Of a stretch of DNA of 64,000 nucleotides, positions 52,064-63,720 are shown one piece after another. The stretch comes from Lycocorax pyrrhopterus obiensis (Eukaryota; Chordata; Aves; Passeriformes; Paradisaeidae). The translations under genes were made by a program, and so were the position numbers. The stretch is taken from positions 21,183,659 through 21,247,658 of the forward strand of contig JACSVZ010000008.1 in assembly GCA_014706295.1 (NCBI GenBank), written 5' to 3'. Each line of letters begins with the position of its first letter. Position 1 is the first letter of the stretch. Below the pieces are notes generated by a model. That model searched no databases, was not told the origin of the DNA, and saw only the letters and a list, made by a program, of their open reading frames with translations.

Positions 52064-52083
52064 GGGTGCTGGGAGTGGGAGGG
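52064..52083 (+). other. G-quadruplex motif
   Basis: Four GGG runs have loops of four, three and one bases. The motif lies 65 bases after the polypurine tract. Confidence 0.65.
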
Positions 52084-54932
52084 CCACGCACAGACAGGGT
52101 GGGTAGGAAAGCAGCGGAGAGAGGTGAATGGGAGAACAGAGAAAAGCCAGGAATTACTAGTGTCTGCAGTAAACTTGCTTACAAAAAGTATTTGGGTTAC
52201 TGCTGGCTTATACATTTAATTGAAAATTTTAAAAAACCCCACTGTGGATTAGCATCCATGTAGCTGTGAGCATATTTATTATTAAATCCCACTTCTTCGT
52301 GTCCTTTGTGTACTGCTACCGTGAGCAGACAGCCTACCATTTTTCAAACATCTGTTTTTAAAGACTTGTGAATATTTGCTTACAGTAGCATATATTTAAC
52401 ATTTAAGCACTTTCAGCAACTCTTTGAAACAATTAGCTTATAATGAGCAGCTTCCATGCTACCAACCTATGCTAAAATGCTTATTAAAAACTTTAAAATG
52501 TTAAGACTGGCTTTAACAAAAAGAGGCCACACAATCATCAGCTGTCATGGTAATCTTTCTGAGGTGTTGCTTCTACAAAGCAAAAAATAATTGCTGCAAA
52601 AGTTCTATTTCACTCTAAGCTTTTGTGCCAAGACGGTATCTGAAGGTACCTCAAAACCTGCTGGAGTGCTTTGTGTCAGATTCCTGAAACATCATATGAA
52701 CAGAGTTTTGACATGTTATATCATAAAAGGGATTTGGAATTTTCTTGGCCTTCCTCATGAAGTTTTATCTCACTTCCTTCATCATCCTCAGGCCCAAGGT
52801 GCTACCCTGACAACCTAGCTGTAATAGTCTTGACAAAATACTCAAGCCAGATGAAAAAAGGGAAGGCAGAGAAAGTGTTTCCTGGCAGCATCTGCTACAG
52901 AGAAGGCAGCTGACAATGAGGTCTTACCACGGGGTTCGACCATCAAAAAGAGGAACTTGTCTCCCAAACAGGGCTTCTTCTTTGTTTCTTGGACACAGAA
53001 TAGTGTTGCAAGTGTTTGAGAACTTTGACTTCTTAAAGGCGCCCTTGAAAAATCAGCAAGGTTTCTTTGCGGACATTGTCCCAGAGATCCCAGGAGTCTT
53101 AAAAACACCAACCAAACAAAAACACAGCCAGAAGACCCAAACAACAGAAGAATACTTCAGCCTTTAAACTTGAATTCTTTAGTTAGCTGAACCACAGAAA
53201 TATAAATAAATAAGTTAAAAATCTCTCCTTCTTCCCCCTAAGCTTTAGGACTGTTTATTTTTGCTTTAAGATGAAAACCTTTGTCTTCTAAATGCACCTA
53301 ATCTGTAGTTTGCAACTTCTTGACACTTAGTAAAATCAAAAAAATTCCTAAAAAAGACTTCCTAGTTTGTGTCAACTATTCTATTAGAGGTTTTCTTCCA
53401 CATCAAATATGCATAAGAAGGAGTTATTTCAAGATTATGGCAAATTTGAAAAGCAACAGTGCTATGAAAAATGTATGGAATACATTTGTGTGGAAATTCA
53501 AGAGCATTAATTTGTTATTGATAGGCCCCTTGGTCCAGAAGTAGCCTTGGTTCTTCTGTGTACAAGAAGCAATTTTTGTCATGACTTCAGTGGCCTTGTG
53601 TATTTAGCTTAGATGCTTTACTCCAGCATCTTCTATCTTGGTTCCTTTTGTCTTATTGTGTGAATTGGAGTCCCATACATCATATTCTATGCTATTGAAA
53701 GATATTGCGCTTATGAAGAAGCAGTGAAAACTGAGAGACTTTTATTTATATGATCTGGGGTGCAGATATTTGAAAGTACTTCCCTTTTTCCCTCATATTG
53801 AAACAGATTTGAAATACTGTTCTAAAATACACATTGAGAATCACAGTGATAGAATGTTTTCACATTTTCTAAATAGACAAAAGAGTTCTTCTAAATTGTT
53901 CAGATTCTACATACATAAATTAAATAACAAATACATGTTCAGTACACCTTGTTTTCTGTGATTATCTACATAATTACCATAATTGCCCATTGTATTCAAT
54001 GCATCTTGGTAACAGTCTAAAACCGCTGTTATATTCCTGAAAATGTCATATTACTAATCATCGTCAACCTGGGGGCATATGTGCTTGGCATCATAAATTA
54101 TATACCATCTCAAAGAGAAATAATCAGTTTATTCTTTGCTAACTTGGCTAATTTTGGGGTAGAGGAGGAATCTACTTTTTAAAATTTTCTATTTTAAGTA
54201 TCTTGAGTATTGCTTTGGATCATGATTTTGCCTACATTGTGAAATAAACTTCTGTGAATAACTTGAGCTAAATTAGCCACATTACAACTTGACCAAAACT
54301 TCCGCTTCCCCAGCAGACAGAAAAATAAGATACATAATAATAGTAATTTTAAAAAAAAATGTAATAAGAAAAATAAGCTTTGGTCATTCATACTCAGCAA
54401 AAATTCTGAGGTTAGTTCTCCTTCCACTGTTAGGTGTACTAATGTGAGCCTTTAAAGGCAAGTGTGATTTTTGCCTGCCCTTTCTCTGGAGAAACGTGAG
54501 CCGAACATGAGCCGTCCAGCAGCTGTAGAGCTTCAGTAGTACAGCACTAAGCACAGCTCCAACACTCTGCATCACAGCAGTCCACAGCTCCTGTTTGGAA
54601 GACACCTTCCTCTATTCGGCTCAAAACATGGGAGACTGACACTGCATCTGTTGGTAAAACAGTGTTCACATATCCTCTGTTAATATCATCTGATTTAGTG
54701 TGTCATTCAGTAGGCCTGGACTCAGTCTATTAGTTCCAGTCAGAAGATTTCTACTTCTTTTGTTGGAGTTTTTTCATACAGGGTCCTCTGGATATGGAGG
54801 ACAACCTTCCATGTCCAAAACTCTCAAGCACCCAGAGAAAAAAAGAAACACAAACTAAAAACCAAAAATAAAATTAAAACTTTACTACTTATATTCGTGG
54901 TTTTTAAGTGTGCTTAATATAGTTAAAATACC
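52084..54932. other. Unique stretch, no gene seen
   Basis: The segment 52270-52560 is a possible conserved noncoding element by composition only. At 52842-53170 there are GC-richer overlapping frames on both strands, not supported as coding. The remainder is AT-rich. Confidence 0.45.
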
Positions 54933-55006
54933 TTAGTATAAGAATATTATACTTACACTTAGTTAATGTATTTATTATATACTTATATTTAGTATAAGAA
55001 TACTAT
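54933..55006 (+). repeat. Direct repeat, 18 bp, period 56
   Basis: The word ttagtataagaatattat at 54933-54950 recurs at 54989-55006 with one change (tactat). The bases between are also made of related TTATAC/TTAGT words, suggesting an eroded local duplication. Confidence 0.65.
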
Positions 55007-58000
55007 TTTTAGGGGATGAGTACCTACAGCTACCACTTCAACATCAGCTGGGTTTTGAAGCAAAAACCACTAAAAAATCAGGCCTCAGTTTTGCATAGGT
55101 TGGGCATGTCAAAAATGAAGGCATATATTTAAATCTTTGCAATTATCTCTACATGTAAAGTTAATAAGCAATTAAGTCTGTCTGCAAAAAAATTCTGAGG
55201 CAAACAGATCCATTATTTTCTGTGTTAATCTGCATGGTAGCCTTTGCCTATGAAATATTATGTCTTATTAGTGGAGGGCTTATTTGCTCCTATGCCTTTA
55301 GTTTTGTGTTCAGAGCACTGTGTGGTACCTAAAAACCCGGGAATGCAATTATTCTTTGTGGTTTTTGGAAGGGGATCTAATTAAGCAGGTCTCCACTGTT
55401 ACAGGCACAGCTGTGAAAGAATTGACTATGACATGAGTTATGTATCCCAAACTGAAGGCCAGGTTGCTCTGTAGAGGATTATGTTTGTTATTTGTGAGTA
55501 GAATCAACAACAAAACGTATAATTAACATCAGAACAATACAGATACCATTATTTTGTCATTTCAGGTGATATCTTTGACAAGTATGATAAGTTGTTCTTT
55601 TAAGGTTAACCTGTTCTTTTAAAGACTGAAATCATCACTGAGTAGACTTCTTTGATGGTTTAGAATTCGAGAGGTGGATTCTATTTAGTAAAAATATTTC
55701 ATAGTGCTCTGAAGTGTTAAAATGACCCAATTACTGTATATACTTACCAAGAAAAAGATCTAACTAAAATATCAAAAACTACATAAAAACAATTGCAAAG
55801 AGACCAAATATCAAAGCGTAAATGAAGTCAAAGGCCACACTTTTTAAAATTACTGTCATTTCCTCGATATAAAATACGTGTATTTCCTGATTCACCTCCT
55901 ATGTCCAATGGTTTCAAAGACAAAGTCTCCGCTGACTTCTACAACTGTAGACAGAGATGTGATATATGTGTAAACAAACGAAAATGTTTCCAACGGGAAA
56001 GCAGGACTCCAAGAGTCGAGAACTCCTAACTTTGAAATCTGCAGTGTATTAAAAGGAGACATAGCAGATTCAGTCTCTAGGCTATCATAAAATGGACTAT
56101 GCCTATAAGGTAGTTTGAGAGCTGAACAAAGTGTAAGTACCTCACTTAGAAGTATTGCAAGTATTATTTTTTCATGATTTTATGTTTAGAACCTTCTACA
56201 TTCATTCAGATTTATTTAAACCATAACGATTACAGCTACATATGTGAAAATGAAGGCCAAATGATTTTATACATTAAATAATTGGCATTTTAGAGAAATT
56301 TCTTTATTTTAACCATGAACATTTAATTTTAAATGGTTTTTTCCCTGAAACTTATCTGCTACAAAGCCTCTTTTTCAGCCAAGGAATTCAACATTTGAGG
56401 CCATGAAGCAAACCCACTGATTTTTAAAAAATTTAATTAAAGAACTGTTAACCCAGCCGTACAGATAAAGGAGCTTTAAATGGTCTGAACTTTACAGACA
56501 TGAAGAAGTAAGTAAGAGAAAACATATAAAAGATGGAGTGAATAAGATAAAAATATTATTCTATGATTATTCTGAATGTAATCATCTCTCAGTCTCTGTT
56601 TCATCTGATTGGTAAGACTACACACTTGAAAACTGTAGATTCACTCAGTTCTTTGTATTAGTCTCTTCTGTATTTTTTACTGTCTTAAGCCATAGTCAGT
56701 TTTTATCCTGATAAGAAGATAATAACCATGGCATAATGTTTGGACAAATAAAATCCCCATCTAACATTTTTTGTGCACCTACAGGAAGAAAGCTGAGTTT
56801 AAAGCAACTTTCAGAGAAACAGACAAACAAACAAAATCGGTAAGGAATTTCTTATTGCTTAACAGACTACTTTGTTCTCATTTTTCTGTCTATCAAAAAG
56901 ACACAAAATCATCTGCAAAAAAACCCTAACCTGGATTTGTGCCCATCATCATTTTACAGTCCCTATAAAGTGCAAAGTACAGTCCTTCAACTATGATCCC
57001 ATAAGTTTATGGGTTAACCTTTGCTATTCCCTGTATTCAGAGCTTTTCCACAAGGTCATACATTTGGAGTTATGAGCTTGTTTCTGATGCCATATGCCCA
57101 TATGCCAAGAAAACTTTACATTGATTCATGGAGTCTGATTCCCCATTGTAAAAGTGTTTGCATCTGCCTCAGTAGTTTTAGGAGCCCTGAGAAAGGATCC
57201 ATCTCCTTTCCTTCAAAGCCTCCTGTGAAGTGGTGTCACACAGTGCTTACACAGTGGACTGCTGATATCAAGGCAAAGGTTGTCCTGTAAATTATTTTGA
57301 TGTGGGTATATTTCTTCATATTTTCTGTAATGCCCTTTATCAGAAAAATCTCCGGGAACAACAGTGGCAGGGATAGTAACTTTTTAACCATGCTACCTGA
57401 ACTTTGTCCCGAACAGACCTAAGAGCAAATTAGAGTTGTAATAGACTAATGACTTATCTCTGTGATTATTACTACTATTGTCAAAGAATTGAAACAGAAA
57501 AAATTCTATCATGGATGGATTTAATGAGGCAGATCAGGTTATTCAGTGTTACCACAGCAATCAGGCTGACTGTATATAAAGCACTTTTCCATAAATATTT
57601 TTCCAGCCTGAAGAATAATCAGTTATGCATCAATGTGGACTGACTAACCGTCCCATATATCTTGCATTACAGACTAAACAGATGGTTTTACATCCCTCCC
57701 TTTGAAATCATTGTGGCCTCTGGAGTTCAGCAGTGTAGTAGATGATAACAAATCCCAGGAATGAGGGGTATGAAACTTTGTAGCTGTTGCTTCAAAATAC
57801 AGGAATTTAACATATGATGAGTGGCTATTTATGGTTTGTATAATACCACCTGTGTGAATAGCAATTTGTGCCATACGAACTAACAGGTATCTATCCTGAT
57901 TTTCCAGTCTAGTACTGAAAATTTAGTAGTAAGGGTTAGTTTCCTTCTTGTCTTTACAACATTTGTAGAATTACTGTAGAATAAATTATTGGCAAAAATG

Positions 58001-58510
58001 AACTAAAATGAAATAAATATATTGAGGGATTGTGTTGACACATTGTAGTACATGAGAGTAATACTACTGACACAGAGTGAAAAATAGATTTCCCTGAAGT
58101 CAATTAGAATTTTGCTATTGGATTCCACATTGCCAACGTTTCACTGCCAGTATACAGTTTGGCTGTTTTTACCTTTGATTAATGTACCATTCATCTGTTT
58201 TCCTAGCCTTCCCCACTTATTTTCTCATCTTCCTATTCTCCCTCCCTCCTTACCTCTCTTCGGTTCGTGTCCTATATCTGCTGCATCTGCCAGGCAGTTA
58301 AATTTTAAAATAGCTTTTCCCTTTGAAGTGCTAATACCAGCACTGCTATTTCTATAGCAAGTAACTTCACTGACTGGCGTGGTTTGCTTTTACTCTGTTT
58401 TATATGTTTGTATGTGCCTATGTGGGTGTTATGTGATTTTAAGAGTGAAGAGGTGGAAAAAATGGAAAGAAAGAAAAAAATCTCCCAATTAAGTTTTATA
58501 AATGAAAGTT
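55007..58510. other. AT-rich stretch with one palindromic relic
   Basis: At 58092-58126 the words cctgaagtcaat and attggattcc form imperfect inverted arms around aattttgct. No gene, RNA or other repeat was recognised. Confidence 0.45.
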
Positions 58511-58630
58511 AAATCCCAGCTGCTCCACATCAGGCTGTGATTTTGTCAGATCTCATGAGCTAAGCAGGTTGAACTTGGTGAGTAATTAGATAGGAGACCT
58601 CTGAGGAAAGCCCAGGGTGCTATATGTGGT
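58511..58630 (+). mobile_element. 5S-rRNA-like sequence, probably a SINE3/AmnSINE-type head
   Basis: From 58539 the sequence aligns to bases 31 onward of vertebrate 5S rRNA for about 60 bases without a gap. It includes the internal promoter words agctaagcagg (58558-58568) and taggagacct, and then a gggtgct end. The first 30 bases of 5S are barely recognisable. Box C reads taggagacct instead of the canonical tgggagaccg. A functional 5S gene would keep these bases and end in a T run, which is absent, so it is not an active rRNA gene. The 'gagacctctgaggaaagccc' part recalls 5S-headed SINEs of amniotes (SINE3/AmnSINE1) more than a plain 5S pseudogene. The downstream SINE body could not be confirmed by eye. 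Confidence 0.65.
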
Positions 58631-59015
58631 GCACAGAAGATTCGGTAGCTGTGATGGTTCCTCTTCCGAAAGGGTAAATCACTGCTTGTGTTGTTCTTCC
58701 TTCATTGAATCCATCAGTGGCTATGAAACATGACAGGTCTGTGCAGAAAATCTGTTTTGGAAAATAATACTTTTAATACTTTAATACTGCCAGAAGGTAG
58801 GAGGATGTTCTGAAAGGACCGCTTTGTACACACACTCATTTACAGTCTTTAACCATCTGGCCACGGATAGGAAAGTAGACGAACTGTACACCAGAGACAG
58901 AGTACTGGACTTTTGATCAGTTCCAGCATGTGAAGTATTCCAGTTTTTTGTATTGAGCACTTGAGCAATCACTGTTGTCTTCTGCAAGATGTCTCTTTTT
59001 GCTGTTGCATATGAT
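58631..59015. other. Sequence after the 5S-like head; possible SINE body
   Basis: If the 5S-like part is a SINE head, its body would lie here. The words gattcggtagctgtgatggttcctcttcc cannot be assigned with confidence. No gene is seen. Confidence 0.3.
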
Positions 59016-59035
59016 ATGTATGTGTGTGTGTGTGT
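59016..59035 (+). repeat. TG microsatellite
   Basis: About eight TG units follow a short TATG stretch. Confidence 0.9.
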
Positions 59036-62000
59036 TTATTTTAGACTGTCCTTATGTGACCATTTTACACTGTGCTGTGCATTTATTTAGCAAAGTGAAA
59101 AAAATGCATTGCATGCTTGGGTGTTAACCTTAAGGATTTTGTGAGTCCTGGCTGATACTGTGAGATTTAGAAAGCTTAGAGGTGGACATTTTAAATATTT
59201 TTGCTTCATTTATTAGTGTGTTGCATCCTCCACAGAAGTTTTTTCATTGATTTACAGGTATAGAAAAAACCACGCTGATTAATAATGAAGTCAGCAGTTA
59301 CGTGTGCACTGAGAAAATTAATCATTTGCACTATCTGGATTAATCTTAGCGTTTTCTTTGGGAAAGATAATTTGAGATAACTCTTTCCTGGTCTGTATAA
59401 GTCAGGAATGTACTTACACTTCGATGAGTTTAACAGCGGGTTAAAGCTTGATGGTTTTTGTAAAGCCAGGTCCTCTTGTATGGCTGTTTCTTTGAGACGC
59501 TTCTGTTTGTTTACACGAAACTACAAAATCCTATTTCCTTGAACAAGGCACTGGAGTATTTCTTTACTCCTTGCTCCAAGCCACTTTCACCCCACTACCC
59601 CAAAAGGCTCTCTCCTTTTCTAAGCCTCTTTCAAGGCACCTGAGGGCATCAAAAGATACCTGCCTACATTGTCTCTAATTTTTTCCCAGACTTGCTGGAG
59701 GGGGGATGTAGGTGTGTTGGTGAGGTTACAGAGGGAGGTTACGGACATCTAAATCTTCATATAAAAGTTGAGAATTAAAATCTTTTTCTCCTATATAGGA
59801 AGGTCTTTTTGATTTAGCAGGTCCTTTGGGTATTTGAAAGATAGCTAGATATAGCAGTTACAGCTCTCAAAGCGTAAGTGATTCTTAGGAACAACTTAAG
59901 GGAAGGCACACTTCTGAAAATATGGAGTGGGAATTCTGTAAATCAATTAATAATGATATGTATGTTTCTAGCTGAGATTTATGTCTTTAATAACAACATG
60001 TATATTTACATCTGAGATTTATCACTCTGTCACACAGCTTTGTTACTGTGCCCAATGGCTGGTCAAAATTCAGAGGTTTGTAGATTATTCCCGTTAGAAG
60101 GGGAAGCTGTTAATAGAGATTGATGTTTTATCAGTGCAGTCCTATTTCTAAGAAGCAACATTAAAAAAATCTTGTTTCCTTGAGCATAGCAGAAATTATA
60201 CATATTGAAAAAGCACTTTTTTTTCAGATATTCAGCCTGTGTCAATTTGTGCTAGCAGCCCAAAACCTGTCTGGGTGTACTCCTTGGTACCTGTTCTTTG
60301 GCAGTAATTTGACAAGAGCTTCTACATATTTCCTCTTTCTCCATATTTATGCATGTCCTACATGCATAGCCTACATACATTGTGTCAATTTTATTTGTAT
60401 CCTTCTTAAAAAACAGCAAAACCACTCCACCCACTTCATTCTTATTCTGACCTGGCTTTTTCAAGCTTTTGTTTTGTACAGAGATGTGTAATTGTGTTTG
60501 GGGTCTAGAGACTAAAGTCATTTCAGTTACTTGTTTCAGCAAAGGAGCGTAATGACTTCTTACATCTATCTTAAATGAAGAGGGACAGCTATACCCAAGA
60601 GCTGCAATGAGGTTTACCTGACCCATAATTTTACAGCATTATAAACCACATTTCAGCTGAAACAGCAGGACTGGCAAAACAATAACAGTCTTGGTTCAGT
60701 ATTGTGGTGTAGTGAGTTTTCCTCCCAGTGATCTCATGTCTGTTCCTCCACAAGCAGGAAGTGCATTGAGGTTCTGAAGGGTAAGCCTGCAACGTGCTTT
60801 ATTCTTTGGCAAATTGCACAGCTTCAGGAGGATGTTCAGAGATTGTATACTGTAGACGCCAGCCTTGCCTGCAACTTGTCCTACCTTTGTGTAGATCATT
60901 TGGGACTGTTTTTAGGGTGAGAGAACTACAAAAGCAATTGCACTTTAGTTACAGTCTGCTCTGAGTCTGCAGAAGGTACAACTCAGCTGGACTAGCGATT
61001 TGGAGTAACGTAGTTTTTTGGATCATCTTATTTCTTGCTGTGATTTTTCAGTCACCCTTCCTATTTTCTCTCCTTCTTCAGTTCACTTCCTCTGGTGGCA
61101 CAATGTAGGGTAATGCAATTGGCATATGAGTGAGGGTATTTAAAATTGAGGGCAATTTTAAAAACCAGAAATAATGTATGTAGCAAAGCGTTTCAGCTTC
61201 AAAAATTATCTACACTTGTTTGGAATGCCTCAGAACCCTTCAGAAATGACAGAATTGCCCCCCTTTAGGAAAATAAATCTGTTGCCTTTCAACATCATTG
61301 GTGTCCTATCAGTAATTTGTGTCTATTGCTTTACTGTTAATAAGGATTTCTAACAGTCTTTCCGGCTTCAGTAAGAAAAAGTCATTTAACGAAAATTAAG
61401 ATGTCAGAAATTATAATACTCAATGACCAGATAAACATGAGAGAATATGCACTTCTCTGGAATATTTCAGAGGTTGTTACTGTATTGAATAACAGAAGTT
61501 GCCTACATCAAGCCCTGAGCTTTTATATGACAAAGTTCCCATAGGTTTTATACAGATTGAAATCCACATTTGTCTAGATGATCTGACTTTTATAAAGGTG
61601 AGAAGAAAAGTACTTTGGAGAATGAGGAAAAGTTGAGTCAAACTCACTCTTAATGAACACTAGTGCCTTGAGTACCAAAAGGTAGATCTGCCCCTTTATT
61701 TGTCAAATATTTAATGCACTGAAAATTAATTGAAAATCAAGGCAAAAGACACTCTTTATGCCTTGAGTTTTAGTCTGTGCCTCAGACTAAAAAAAACAAT
61801 AATAATTCATCTGAAACCTCAGCTTCCATGTAGTGGCCAGAATTAGTCATAAATCAGGTCAACTTCATGAAGCTTAGCAGATGAGTAACTGTGACCAAGC
61901 TTTGAATATTAAGACTTGAATCAAGAAAATGTCATATGGCCTTCAGGCCAGGGATATTTCATATAGTTGTACTGTTATCATTTGCTTTTAGTTTTACTAA

Positions 62001-62851
62001 ATCAGGATTGATTCTATCATGCAGTATTCTTCCTTCAATATAATTTATTTTCTAGAAATAAACCTAGACACATGTATGCTTATATTTTATATAAGCTACT
62101 GTAATTAGAGATTTCATGTCAAATGTAGTGAACCCTCAGAGAAAATTCAGTGAGTGCAATCCTAGCTCTGATGAATTAACTAGCAGCATTTCTTTGATTT
62201 TTTTGTGTGATTGAGATTTCATCCGAAGTCTTAGACAGGGATACACCAAGACCAAACCTCTAGATGTGGCAGCACTGAAACTTGACTCACAATATTAAAA
62301 AAAAAATATTACTTGAAATATTTCCAATTAATCTTTGTCCATATAACTTCAGATGTTGCAGTAGTGGAACTATGCATCCATCTTTTCATACCAACAAGGT
62401 ATCAGCAAGGATATTAATCATTTTGTAGAAATACAGAGTTGTACTTCAATAGATAACAATAATGTAAGAAATCCAGGCTTTGAAGTTTTGCATACTTTGA
62501 TAGTTACATAGTTCTACCACTGTCACTGAGATGACATATGAACAAAATTTCCCAGGCAATCCTTCTGTAATAAGGAACCTGGAGAATTTCCAAAAATAGA
62601 AGAAACAAGTGAAAAGCATAGAAAATATGTCCACTCTCCCCCCTCTCTAGCCATGGTGATTTTTCTTTGAATTGTAGAACTAGGCCATTTTTAAGTAGGA
62701 AATGTAGCACAGCAGATAGACTGGACTTTCACCAGGCTAGTCATGACAGTTTTTCTCCTTTATGTTTTTAATTATACTACACCTTTATCCCAATCTCTAT
62801 AACAGTTGACGCCTCATACATCATCTCATTTAACACCTTTGCTTTCTCCAG
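59036..62851. other. AT-rich stretch, no gene seen
   Basis: Short frames only. A perfect ten-base stem hairpin at 61768-61792 is listed separately. The 124-codon - strand frame at 60626-60252 overlaps a + strand frame and is not supported by signals. Confidence 0.45.
61768..61792. repeat. Perfect hairpin, 10-bp stem, 5-base loop
   Basis: Arms ttttagtctg and cagactaaaa are exact reverse complements around tgcct. On the + strand the right arm runs into more A. The stem is too short for a microRNA precursor. Confidence 0.7.
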
Positions 62852-63009
62852 AGTTCAATGCTAGTAACCTGGAAGCAGGCATCTGTGTACGGGCAACTAT
62901 CGGAATGGAAGACAAGAAAACCTGTATAAAAGTTGTGAAGTGGATAAGGAGCTGTAAAGGAAGAGAGTTTATGCTGAGAAGGGATCAGTGCATAAATGGA
63001 ATTTGCTAG
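62852..63009 (+). CDS. Candidate terminal exon, cysteine-rich peptide end
   Basis: After a strong acceptor (taacacctttgctttctccag) the frame runs two bases, then 51 codons, then TAG at 63007-63009. The 51 residues hold five cysteines (positions 11, 24, 34, 46, 51), a possible N-glycosylation site NAS at 2-4 and many Lys/Arg, with words GICVRATIG and CIKVVKWIRSCKGR. An AATAAA lies 40 bases beyond the stop (63049-63054), giving a complete-looking 3' exon. The spacing of cysteines does not match beta-defensin, chemokine or Kazal patterns as known, and no upstream exon was found. It could be a chance frame. Confidence 0.2.
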
Positions 63010-63384
63010 GTTTGTTAAGACTCAGTCCTTATGATTTCTGTATCCCTTAATAAATTCATTAATAATCTTAGCAAAAAAGAAAATGCATAATTTGTTTTGA
63101 TTCATAACTTGTCAATAGCACACACAAAATATTGGAGTTAAGCAATGCTGTTGTATTTTAGGATAACAAAATTCAAGATTATGCACCACAGCCAAATAAA
63201 AACTTTTGTTATAATCTGGTAACTTGCGAGTCAAAAGTTGCATGGCATGAGAAAGACTTGTTGGTATCGAGCACAGGAAAAACCAAAAGCTATCTCCATA
63301 GGAAAGTCATGAAAGAAAGTGAGGCAAATCCCACCTTTATCAGTATTTAAATGGGGATGAAGAGACCATTGTGGGCATTACTAG
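63010..63384. other. Unique stretch with a poly(A)-signal-like hexamer
   Basis: AATAAA at 63049-63054 is the only feature of note; another AATAAA occurs near 63195. No gene body is recognised. Confidence 0.4.
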
Positions 63385-63720
63385 TAAGAGTTTACTGGAA
63401 TGCCATGTGTAAAACTCTGTCCATCTGTCAGGGTTTAAAAATTACTAATTCAAAGTATAATAGGTCATAGACATCATCAGGGAAATCCAGAACTTGATTT
63501 ATGGAAAGAGATCAAAAGAGGACCGGTTTCATTTGAAGAAAAATGTGAGTGTTGTGTATAAATATATCAAAAGGTGAACAGAAGAGAAGAATACTCAGAA
63601 TGTTATGGGGAGAGAAACAAATAGGACAATTTCTAATCAGAGGAGTGATATTCAGGCACTGCCTTCACTAGGAAGAGTGAAATTAACTGATTTTAAGACG
63701 AAGCACTGGACCACAGAAGA
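63385..63720 (+). mobile_element. Ancient CR1 LINE fragment (ORF2 3' part)
   Basis: A very decayed + strand copy follows the ORF2 order of the old CR1 layer. It includes 'tttactggaatgccatgtgt', 'ataataggtcatagacatca', 'gaaatccagaacttg', 'gaaagagatcaaaagag' and 'gtataaatatatcaaaagg', then 'aaacaaataggacaa' and, after a gap, 'cgaagcactggaccac' (the K-H-W-x block). It belongs to the same old layer as 3220-3536 and 20045-20452. Ends are approximate, and the copy may continue in a form too eroded to see. Confidence 0.55.

Noticed and set aside
51787..52215. 142-codon - strand frame rich in Ser, Leu, Phe and Pro
   Set aside because: Produced by the polypurine tract, which lacks stops on the opposite strand. 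No start or splice context.
52842..53144. - strand frame with a signal-peptide-like hydrophobic start and a donor at 52928 that is phase-compatible with 43191
   Set aside because: The frame begins with TTG. No in-frame ATG lies between the upstream TGA and the hydrophobic part, so a signal peptide could not be translated from it.
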